From positions 806,001 to 870,000 of the forward strand of contig JAGVRJ010000004.1 of assembly GCA_019059635.1 (NCBI GenBank): a stretch of 64,000 nucleotides of DNA, given 5' to 3'. The position numbers and the translations under genes are program-made. Below are positions 10,186 through 19,332 of this stretch, one piece after another. The stretch is from Proales similis. Its lineage: Eukaryota > Rotifera > Eurotatoria > Ploima > Proalidae. Positions within the stretch are counted from its first letter, which is position 1. Each line of letters begins with the position of its first letter. The notes beneath the pieces are model-generated. The model was not told the DNA's origin. It was given only the letters and a program-made list of their open reading frames with translations, and did no database searches.

Positions 10186-11056
10186 TTTCGCATTGGATCT
10201 TGTTTTTTCTTCTCTATCTGTGCAATCCTTTATTTTCGTGTTTGTTCGCTGTATTCACTTTTTTTTTTATTTCTCTCTCCTACTTATATATTCTGTACGG
10301 ATGTATCGGCGTACGCATTCAGAAGCACATTATTTGTTCTGCGTTGAGCAAATCTTTTGATTCAAATCTCTTGATTTTCCAACGGCACTTAATTTATTTA
10401 TAATTTTCAGAATTTACGCCAGTACACATCTTTTCGCGTCAGGCATTTTAAAAATGTCTTTTTGCTTCTTCCCAAACATAACAGCTTCGGAACAATGACG
10501 ACCAAAAAAGAATTCTCGTCAAAAAATGAACGCTTAAAGCCCCCTCAAGCTCAAATTTCTATTTTCCCATGTTTTCTTTCACTCATGTCTTTTTGATTTC
10601 ATCGTGCGGCTCAGGTCACAAAGTCTTCAATTGAAATTTAAACAGCAAATGCATAGAGCTCAAGTGAACACCCAGAATCAGAATAAAATGGACAAATGTT
10701 GCAGGCTTAGCAAGAAATGGCTTTGTCAAAATAAAACGTTTTCATGTCCATTTTTCGCCATTTCCTTTTTTGCTAATCGTCACATATCAAAACCGGTTCA
10801 AATATTATTTTTGTTTTATTAGTTTTATAATTGCATTTTAGCAGATTGAGTCTTCGTTTGAGTTTGGGTAGAAAATTTAAACTAGAGCTTTAAGTTAGAA
10901 GTTGGTTTAAACGGAAAAGTCTAGAGCCGCAAATTTCGAAAGGCTTCAACTCTATGTATGCTGCTTTCGGTCTAGAAATATTCACTAAAGTCGTCTACGT
11001 TTGCCTATTTTGAATTTTTTTTTTTACAGCGATTGGTTATTGAGTGGTGGCTATTT
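10186..11056. promoter_or_regulatory. TPS spacer 3
   Basis: Third instance of the spacer, 871 bp. It is upstream of copy 3 and downstream of copy 4. No gene. Copy 4 itself is not preceded by this sequence. Confidence 0.5.
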
Positions 11057-13417
11057 TTAAATAGATCGGTCGCGCTTCACAATGCCTTGATTTCGACGCT
11101 CCAGGTTTTCGAGCGTGTTTTGCTTCTTTCGCTGGGCCATGTAATCAAGCGCCCAGTTAAGGAACACTTTCACTGATGCCGGATCGGGAAGTCTGTGCGA
11201 TGCGAATGTCTTTACATTCGGCTTGCCGACTTTGAAAGTAGTGCCAAGACCGAACAGAGCTCGCATGGCATCCTCGTCAGTTTCATCGTCTCCGATGAAC
11301 ACAACTCGGACATTGTCGGCCCAAGTAACGCCGTGCAAATGCTCCAAAATGTTGAAGGCTCCTCGTCCTTTGTCCCAGCCAATAGGAGGTCGGGCCTCAA
11401 CCGAAAAGTGGCCGTTTTGGGCCTGGAATCCGTGCTTCTGCATAATCTCTTTTGCTTTTGAGACAATCGGCTTTCGATAGCTTTCATGGGTCTCTCGCCA
11501 GTGAAAGGTCACGTGGTAGATCTTCTCCTCAACCCAGCCTCCGTAAGTGCAGACGTTCTCTCGCAGATCTTTTGCAAGATCTGCAACCTTGGCTTTGAAC
11601 AGACGAGCTTGTTCGACACACTCGTCCTTGTTGGTCTTGACCATAAATGTCTCCATGCCGTGACTGCCGGCCAAGTTTATGTTCTTGATCGGGATCATTT
11701 TCTTCAAGTTTTCGAGCGAACGACCTGAGAGGATACAGACGTCGATTTCGGGAATAGCAACAAGCTTTTCAAGCAGCTCGCGCACATCGTCAGACATAAC
11801 GGCCAAATCCGGATGCGGCTGAAGAGGTACGAGGGTACCATCGTAGTCAAGAATAATGGTCAGCTTGTAGCCCTTAATAACCGGTCCAAGCCAATTATCA
11901 AAGTCCGAAGTTGTGATCGACTGCATCCTGTTCATGCTCTTGTTGTCGATAAGCTCGCACGCCTCGAAGAACGACTCAAGCCACGTGTCCAGGTTGAACA
12001 TGCGCTCTCTGTACTGAAGAGCGTTCATTCGCAGTTTTCGCTCGTGGTAGTTCATTTCGAGAGCATGCTTGATCGTATCAGCCAACTTGTTGGCTTCAAG
12101 AGGGTTGGCAGACAACGCTTCGTACATAGTCTCTCCTGCTCCAGTAAACGGCGAAATGATGAGGACTCCGGGGTCGGCGATCTGACAGGCGACAAACTCC
12201 TTGGCGACCAGGTTCATGCCGTCGCGCACGGGCGTGATGAGGCCGATGGCCGCGTCGCGGTAGTAGGCGGTCAGCTCGTACTGCGGCACCGTCTTGTAAA
12301 TGTACTTGATGGGCGTCCACTCCGAAGTGCCGAAGCGGCCGGTGATACGGCCGATCTCGCGCTCGAGCTCCTGCTTCAGCTGCCGGTACTCTTCGACGTC
12401 GGTGCGCGAGGGCACGGCCACCTGGAAGAAGACGACCTTCTCGCGGTACTCGGGGTACTTCTCCAGGAACTTTTCATAGCCGTGCACGCGCTGCAGAATG
12501 CCTTTGGTGTAGTCGAGGCGGTCCACGCCCAGGATGACCTTCTCCTTGAAGTTGAGCATCTTGGGCGCCTCGCGCGCCATCTTCTCGAACCAGTCGTACG
12601 GGATGCCGATGGGCAGGGCCCGCACCATGATCATCTTGTCGCCGTACTCGATGAGCAGCTCGTTGCGGTCGATCCTCGAGCCGAGGATGTGGTAGCAGCA
12701 CTCGAGGAAGTTGATCGCGTACGTGTACGTGTGGAAGGCGATCAGGTCGCAGCCGAGCAGGCCGAGCAGGATCTCGTTGGCCCACGGGTTGAGGCGGAAC
12801 ACGTCCCAGGAGGGGAACGGGATGTGGAGAAAGAAGGCGATGCGGGCAGAGACGCCCGCCTCGTCTATGAGGTTCTTGAGCATCATCGGCATGATCAGCA
12901 GGTGATAGTCGTGGATCCACACCAGATTGGGTTCCGTTTCAGAGCTTGGATCATCTTTCTTCTTGGCCTCATTCCTACGCTCAATCTCGAGCAAGGTCTC
13001 AAGAGTGGCCACCGAAAAGCGATTGTTGACCTCCATGTACGAACACCAGTGTTCATACTTGAATGACAGGTTTGTGGTCAACGAGTGCATAAGAGGCCAG
13101 AGAGACTCGTTGCACATGCCGTTGTAGAACATATTAAACGTTTCCTCGTCATAAAAGATCGGCTTAATCTGTGACGATTTTAGGCCATGAGCTATTGAAG
13201 TCGGATCGTTGCTCTCCGGAATGGACATGTTTTCTGTCAGCTCATTACCAGCCCAGCCTATCCAGTATCCGTTTGATTTGATCACAAGTGGTGCCAGGGC
13301 GGTCACCAAGCCACCGGCCGAGTTACGACGCACCGGATTGCCGTCTTCATCTATGTTGACCACAAACGGTAGCCGATTTGAGATTACAATCAATGGTCGC
13401 ATCTTTGTTATGTTCAA
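11057..13417 (-). CDS. Trehalose-6-phosphate synthase/phosphatase, copy 4 (type B)
   Basis: Parental type-B gene, intronless, 786 residues from the first ATG (MNITKM). The second ATG, at 13402, aligns with the start of the other copies and may be the true start. Residues up to about 165 differ clearly from copies 1-3 (for example VVNIDEDGNPVRRNSAGG; EAKKKDDPSSETEPN in place of the KSEQKINNEKEEE linker). From WIHDYHLL onward it equals copies 2 and 3. All catalytic motifs are present. Its 5' flank is unrelated to the array spacers, so it should have its own promoter. It is the most upstream gene of the array on the minus strand. Confidence 0.96.
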   Translation of the reverse strand: MNITKMRPLIVISNRLPFVVNIDEDGNPVRRNSAGGLVTALAPLVIKSNGYWIGWAGNELTENMSIPESNDPTSIAHGLKSSQIKPIFYDEETFNMFYNGMCNESLWPLMHSLTTNLSFKYEHWCSYMEVNNRFSVATLETLLEIERRNEAKKKDDPSSETEPNLVWIHDYHLLIMPMMLKNLIDEAGVSARIAFFLHIPFPSWDVFRLNPWANEILLGLLGCDLIAFHTYTYAINFLECCYHILGSRIDRNELLIEYGDKMIMVRALPIGIPYDWFEKMAREAPKMLNFKEKVILGVDRLDYTKGILQRVHGYEKFLEKYPEYREKVVFFQVAVPSRTDVEEYRQLKQELEREIGRITGRFGTSEWTPIKYIYKTVPQYELTAYYRDAAIGLITPVRDGMNLVAKEFVACQIADPGVLIISPFTGAGETMYEALSANPLEANKLADTIKHALEMNYHERKLRMNALQYRERMFNLDTWLESFFEACELIDNKSMNRMQSITTSDFDNWLGPVIKGYKLTIILDYDGTLVPLQPHPDLAVMSDDVRELLEKLVAIPEIDVCILSGRSLENLKKMIPIKNINLAGSHGMETFMVKTNKDECVEQARLFKAKVADLAKDLRENVCTYGGWVEEKIYHVTFHWRETHESYRKPIVSKAKEIMQKHGFQAQNGHFSVEARPPIGWDKGRGAFNILEHLHGVTWADNVRVVFIGDDETDEDAMRALFGLGTTFKVGKPNVKTFASHRLPDPASVKVFLNWALDYMAQRKKQNTLENLERRNQGIVKRDRSI

Positions 13418-14022
13418 TGATTTCTAAAGCCAAAAACTAGAATTAAGCAAAAGCATCATCACTTTTTCGGGGTCGAAGTGAACAAGTCAAGCGCATAGAT
13501 TCTTTTGCTTTGATTGAAGTATGCGGCCAGGATGAGCTTGAATGCAAACTTGTTATACGCATCCACGCTTTCAGATCGATATTGCCGCCATCAAGCAGCG
13601 ATCACTTGGATTTGACTTGTTTCTGGCTCTAGACTATTTTCATATCGAATGTGCAAATTTGCATAATTCTTCACTAAGCCGCTCTACAGCCTGTGCGAGT
13701 TAATGTGCGTCGGCCAACTTTCTTTCTCTTCATTTCTGCTTATAATTCAAAACTCAAAATCGTTCATTCTCAAAAAGTCTTAATCACTCACTTGACTCGT
13801 GAATGCAGCTCTCGCTCTACTTCTCCCTCGATCATTCTTTCTCTTTTAGCTTTGTCGCTTTTTGTTAAAAATTTCAAATTTTTGCTTTTTATAAGTTGCC
13901 GGAAATTTATAATTTATTTTGTTTAAATTTGCGAATTATGAATGAGGCAAGACTCCGCCTGGGCCGAATTTTTTCTTCTTCATGACCCCACGAGTGATTG
14001 TGCTGCGTTGACTGAATTGGGC
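13418..14022. promoter_or_regulatory. Upstream region of TPS copy 4 and 3' end of the WD40 gene
   Basis: About 600 bp without a supportable gene. It should contain the only type-B TPS promoter. A minus-strand TATAAA is at about 13888-13893, but it is some 490 bp from the ATG, so it would need a long leader. Nothing else is recognisable. Confidence 0.4.
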
Positions 14023-16302
14023 TCATTGAATAGAACAGTTGCTGCGCTCACGTCCAGGGGTGTGCAGAGGCCTCTCCTCTTGATGAGCGCGTGCGTCACC
14101 AACATCTCCTCTTGGCTCGGCCTCCTCGCTCTCACTTTCACTCGTGTCTGCATCGTCACTGAGTTCGTCTTGCGCTCTCTCTACTCCAGAAAACCCCGTC
14201 TCAGCCTCTTTAAGCTTTAAAAGCCGACCTTTATTCTCAAGCTTTGCTTTCTCCGAGATAGTCCAGATCTGCAGGTCTCCTTGAGAACCGCTGGCCAGCA
14301 GTTTCTTTCCGTCGCAGCTCACACTGACTTTCATCGCTGATATCGAATACGAATTCTCTTCTGCATCTCTTAAGCTCTGTAAATAGAGCGGCACCTGCTC
14401 GCGGTCGGTTGAATCGAACACTTGAAAAGACGATCTATTTTGCTTCACTTTCAAATGGTCTCAATCCGATCTTACCATGAATCCAGTTTGATCCCGAATC
14501 GAGATTGTATGAGCTGACAAACAGACGCTGGTTGGCTCTGACCAAAAAGCTGGCGAAATCGTGTCGCTTCAAGTTGGAAGAAAATACTGCGCTGGTTTCT
14601 GATCAAAATAAAAAGATGAAAAATTATATTTCTTCGTTCGGAAGATAAATTCAACGCACCGTGTTCAAGATTGAATAGAAACGGATCTGAGATTTGATTA
14701 GCCAGCAGAACTACTCGGTCGGTGTCGATCAACTCAAATTTACGATATGTCAGTTCCCTTAGTGAATCTAGTCTGCTGCCGAGGGATTTTGAATAGATTC
14801 GTCTTGGATGGTGATCATTACCAATTGTGGACAGATCGAAGCATTTGAGACTGACCATGTTGAAGTTTTCAGTCACTTGTAAATGCTTTAGAATTCCGGT
14901 TTGGGTCAAGGCCAGCAGATGGCTGCTTTGGTTCTCATTTAGCTTTTGAGTCGCTGGTGAACTTGATAAACTCAGATACTTGTGGGTAGGATCTTACCCG
15001 GATGCAGATAACCGCGTCCTGGTCATCAAACACCTTTGAGACGCATTTTTGCTCACATCGCTGCCAATATTCGATCTTACCGGCATCTTTCAGGGCCAAA
15101 GGTGAATTTATTGCGCTCTTCGCCTAGCTCAATAGAATGTGCGTGACTTACTCAAGCCGACAGCCAATTGATCTTTGCTCATATCCAAGTCAAATATCGG
15201 ATTGTAAAGATAAAACTCCTTTAGGCAGAGAGCTAAGCGATCGTTTGTCAATCAAACATGAACTTGTTTGCCTTATAGCTAAATTAGCCGACTTACCTTT
15301 TTTGAGTGACCAGACACGAAGTGAACAGTCCAACGCGGCGCTGATGAACATTGTTGGCTCCATCCATTCACATTCGTCTTCGGCTTGCTCTGTTTCCTCA
15401 GAATCATTGTTGGCCAAAGTCTGCTCTGGTTTCCAAAATCGAATGGCAGTCACTGCGCCTGAATGGCCTCCGTAGGACAGAACACATCGACCTGTGCTCA
15501 CCTCCCACAGTTTGATGCTCGTGTCACGACTTGAGTGTTCAACTGGTCAAAGTTGGAGAAGCGAATGCAATTTGGTTTGGCTCAACCTGCCCGTTACTAG
15601 TCGATCGATGCTCGGCTCGATGTCCAAGCAGATAATAAGATCTTCATGAGCATCAGCAATCGAAATTGAATTGTACCAGAACTGAGCCGGCTTTGACTTT
15701 TCAATTTTTGTTGATCGCTTGACTTGAGGCTGCTCAGGCTCTGGCATTTGAACGCTCTCAGCTAATCGAGTTTTTGTGGTAGTAACAATTTGATTCGGAT
15801 TTTCAACATTCACTTCTTGGTCGTTCAAGTCGAATTTCTGAAATTTTTCGGCAACTTCGGCCACTTGGGTATCGAAGCTACTTTCTGCTGCCGCTATGGC
15901 TTCAGCAAACGATTCTTGTTCGGAGAGAAGCTCTCGGCTCTCTTCGAGCGTCGCGTCGCTTTGAATCGAAGCATTCGCATAGCGACCGTTCAACTCTTTG
16001 AGTGATTCTCTCAAACTTGCTCTTTTGCTCACTTTTTCCTTCTCTTCGTCGTTCAACGGTCTGCTGAGCAGCAGCAAATGCTCTATTTGTCGCAGATTCT
16101 TGCGCAACTTTCTTATCTGTCTCATGTCCGACTCGTAGACCGAATCCATTTTGAACGCTTCTCTGTCCGAGTGTTGATGTCTATTTCTGAATTTACGCAA
16201 TTCACAATGACAACTTTCTGATGGCGCGTAGTGTACACGCGCGCACTCACTTAAATTCTCTGATTTTATGTGAAAATTCTTCAACGCCGAATTTTTGTCC
16301 AC
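14023..16302 (-). CDS. Coiled-coil plus WD40-repeat protein, family not identified
   Basis: Seven-exon model, 636 codons in a continuous frame: 16302-15587, 15529-15297, 15232-15152, 15086-14998, 14942-14660, 14586-14476, 14420-14023. The N-terminal third is charged and helical (RKLRKNLRQIEHLLLL...). WD repeats follow, the clearest being LVTGSRDTSIKLWEVSTG across the first intron, then FISAALDCSLRVWSLKKG, LAVGLSNAGKIEYW and, near the end, LLASGSQGDLQIWTIS. The tail is acidic and serine-rich. WD propellers are protein-binding platforms; no enzyme domain is visible. An in-frame ATG at about 16151 (MDSVYESD) could be the real start. I could not tie it to a named family. Confidence 0.8.
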
Positions 16303-16375
16303 AAGGTTTGAGAGGATACATGCAAAGACGAGAACTTGAATAGCGTAGTTTGCTCGCCGAGTAAAATCACCGATC

Positions 16376-16381
16376 TTTATA
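16376..16381 (-). promoter_or_regulatory. Candidate TATA box of the WD40 gene
   Basis: TATAAA on the minus strand about 75 bp upstream of the first ATG of the WD40-repeat gene. Position is plausible for a TATA box with a short leader; no other promoter evidence. Confidence 0.3.
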
Positions 16382-16528
16382 AAACAGTAGGCGCAAAGAG
16401 TCAGAGTTTGGTTTTAATGTGTTTTATTTTTATTTGAAGAGAATGTTAGAACTCGAGCCCATCGCCGAAGCGAGGCTCTATAAAAAATATTCCATCAAAT
16501 AAATTTAAAACATTAACAATGATTTTAA

Positions 16529-16944
16529 TTATAGAATCGAATGAATAGTTATAATGTTTAAGATGGGGAATCGGACATAGCCGCTAGACTGGACAAATGT
16601 GGTGTAAGGTGCGTACCAGACCCCGTCCTTAAAGAGTTCTCTCATCCTTTCAATGCTGGCAGCGATGAACTCTCCGTGGTCTATTTTGTAACGAATGTGG
16701 GCGCGTGATTCGCCCAGAAAGCTTTTCAATAGTTGGCTCGTTTCCTGATTCTGTCGGGAAGCAACGTTGACTGGCTGTCCCTCATTCGGTTCGTTGATCT
16801 CTATAAAAACCTTGTCCGTCTCATCTAAGCACTCATCTAAGCGTTTTTAAAGCTGTAAATGGATCCCAAAATGAGATAAGGATTATCATACGATTCTTCT
16901 TTCTCGATTCCGTGAGCTTTGATTGCTATTTTGTAACTCGTCAT
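16529..16944 (-). pseudogene. Small unrecognised gene with an apparent frameshift
   Basis: From an ATG at 16944 the frame reads MTSYKIAIKAHGIEKEE and on for 36 residues to a stop just after a five-base A run (T run 16844-16848 on the plus strand). Another frame of the same strand then continues, from LDECLDETDKVFIEINEP to FKDGVWYAPYTTFVQ, ending at 16529. The total span is 3n+2; three or six A's in the run would fuse the two parts into one protein of about 137 residues. It may be a real small gene with a sequencing or biological frameshift, or a decaying gene. I found no GT-AG intron that restores the frame. Family unknown. Confidence 0.45.
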
Positions 16945-17202
16945 TCTTCGGATACGATTTTTGACAGTATTATTCTGTGTAGCCGACTCAGCGTTGCATT
17001 CGCAGTTGAGTTCGGTTCCGCACTCCCCCTCCCCTGCCTTTATTAATCAGCTGCTTGCTTGCGCAAGCAAGTTTTCTTTGTCATTAAGCGATCAAAATTC
17101 CCTGTTTGGGTAAAAAAAGAACTAAATTGAATTTGGCACACCAAAGTTTAATTTCGCAATTCTTGCTCTATTGCTCAAGAAAGAAAAGTGACTTGAAATC
17201 GA
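16945..17202. other. Short intergenic stretch downstream of fumarase
   Basis: About 260 bp with no gene; probably the fumarase 3' UTR and the leader of the small gene that follows. Confidence 0.4.
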
Positions 17203-18883
17203 TCAGTTAGGTTCGAGCATTTGGTCGGGTCGAACCCATTCGTCGAACTGCTCGGCAGTTAGATATCCAGAGTCAACCGCAGCTTGTTTAAGACTCAGCC
17301 CCTGGCGATAGGCAGCTTTTGCGATTGCTGCCGCCTTGTCGTAGCCTATTTTGGAGTTGAGGGATGTGACCAGCATGAGCGATTGGTTCATGAACGTCTC
17401 GAGCCGTTCACTATTCGGCTTGATGCCCATCACGCAGTGCTTGTTAAATGATCTGATCGAGTCGGACAAGAGCACAATCGAGTGGAGAACGTTGCGAACA
17501 ATGAGCGGCTTGAACACATTCAGCTGCAAGTGACCGTTACTACCGCCCACCGTCACTGCCACGTGATTGCCGATTACTTGCGCCGCCACCATTGTGGCAG
17601 CCTCGCACTGAGTCGGATTCACTTTGCCCGGCATGATGCTGCTGCCCGGTTCATTCTCCGGAATGATTATCTCGCCCAGGCCGCATCTGGGTCCGCTTGA
17701 CAGCAGGCGAATGTCGTTGGCTATTTTCATGAAGCTGCATGCAAGTGTGTTGAGTGCACCGCTCACTTCAACCAGAGCGTCATGGCTGGCCAGCGCTTCG
17801 AATTTGTTAGGCGCAGATTTGAAAGGCAACCTGGTGAGATTCGAAATCTCTATGCAGCATTTCTCTGCGAAGCCTTTGCGTGTGTTCAAGCCAGTGCCGA
17901 CCGCTGTTCCTCCGATAGCCAAATAGTAAAGACGATCAAATGTGCTCTTTACTCTCTCAATTCCGAACTCAATTTGCTGGGCGAACGCCGAAAATTCCTG
18001 ACCCAGCGTCAATGGCACTGCGTCCTGCATGTGAGTTCGGCCGATTTTTATCACATTTTCAAACTCGCTTGATTTGGCTCTGAGCGAGCCAAGCAACTCC
18101 TCGAGCTGTGGAAAAAGCGAATTGTTGAGGCTGATCGCCACGGCAATGTGCATCGCTGTCGGAAACGTGTCGTTCGAGCTCTAATTTTTAAAAACGTTGA
18201 AACCCAACTCCAAACAGCTTGGCCAGTGTCCAAAACGAGAACCTGTGACATGTTAACATGATCGTTCGGATTGATCGATTTGGATCCAAGTTGACCTCCC
18301 ATAAGCTCAATGGCTCGATTGCTGATTACTTCGTTCACGTTCATGTTCGTCTGGGTTCCGGAGCCGGTTTGCCAGACTGAGAGCGGAAAATGCTCATCGA
18401 GCTTGCCATCAATAACCTTGAACACAACAGCTTCAATGAGCAAGCAGAGTCTGCTCGGACATTGAATGACTGACCTCATCTGCCGCTTGGCTAATCAACT
18501 CTGCGGTTCGGGCATCGAGGCCGAACTCGGTGTTTACTTTCGCCGCGCTCTTCTTCAAAATGCCGAACGCTTTGATCACCTCGATCTTGATAGTGGCGAT
18601 TCGCTTGGTCAACTCAGCATTAAGCAAAACATCTTGGCGCTTGGCCTACCGGCATTCGCTCTTTCGGTCCTCCGATGTTAAAATGGATGCACGATCGGGC
18701 TGTATTGGCGCCGTAGTACTTGTCCGCCGGCACTTGAATATCTCCAAACGAATCCTTTTCGGTCCTGGTTGCCATTTTGTAAGAACTTGAATGCAATCTT
18801 GAGGCTGTTGCTTCTGAACTTTTCGTTAGACTGAAAAATTTGACAAATCTTTTTACCGATGATTCTCGAGTGACTGAGAACAC
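17203..18883 (-). CDS. FH: Fumarate hydratase, class II
   Basis: Converts fumarate to malate in the citric acid cycle, in mitochondria and cytosol. Four exons (18883-18650, 18585-18475, 18416-18243, 18180-17203) give 498 residues in frame. Conserved blocks are [40 protein letters not shown] (across the last intron), [12 protein letters not shown] and the superfamily signature [10 protein letters not shown]. The first 36 residues are rich in Ser, Arg and Lys ([17 protein letters not shown]) and look like a mitochondrial presequence; a second ATG ([11 protein letters not shown]) would give the cytosolic form. Introns are 62, 58 and 64 bp, and two of the three acceptors are AAG. Confidence 0.96.
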
Positions 18884-19332
18884 GATTTAATTGCCGACTG
18901 AACCTTGAAAGAAAAGAAATTTCAAATAGGCTTGCTCGGTTTTTTGAGTTTATTTTTAGAAGATTTTTCTCTTTATCACTTGAGCATTTGCTGCGAGGAC
19001 GGATGGCGGTCTTAGATTGAAAGCAGATGCTTTACTTTCAGACTCCTGTCTTCGTCTAAAATGGGCCTCAATTTCACGACGAATTACTGAATAATCGCTC
19101 GCTCCCTCTCGGGCACAGTCTGGCCGGATGGCATCGAGAACAGAGTAAGCCAAAGATAAAGAAGAAAATAGAGATCGAGAGAAAAATTGAAGAAAGCATT
19201 CACTGGAAGTATGCGATTCAATTTTAATTTAATAATAATAAAAAAAGAGAATGAATTCTTCAGAGTGAACAAAGAAAAATAAAATAAAAATAATTTTGGA
19301 AAGGGAGTGCGCGTGCACATGCGGCAGCAGCG
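18884..19332. other. Intergenic region between fumarase and PIKfyve
   Basis: About 450 bp. It should hold the fumarase promoter and the PIKfyve 3' UTR (minus strand). Short reading frames here have no recognisable protein character. Confidence 0.4.

Larger units (their letters stand above)
2473..12925. repeat. Tandem repeat array, unit about 3,223 bp, containing TPS genes
   Basis: About 3.2 copies of a unit that runs from mid-gene to mid-gene: the end of one TPS gene, an 870-bp spacer, and the start of the next. Start codons step by 3,223 and 3,222 bp; the one-base difference is in a T run of the spacer (about 4570 versus 7793). By eye the units are otherwise identical over the inner copies. 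The left edge of identity is at about 2473 inside copy 1, the right edge at about 12925 inside copy 4. Edges inside genes rather than between them show that duplication was by recombination between two paralogues. Confidence 0.93.
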
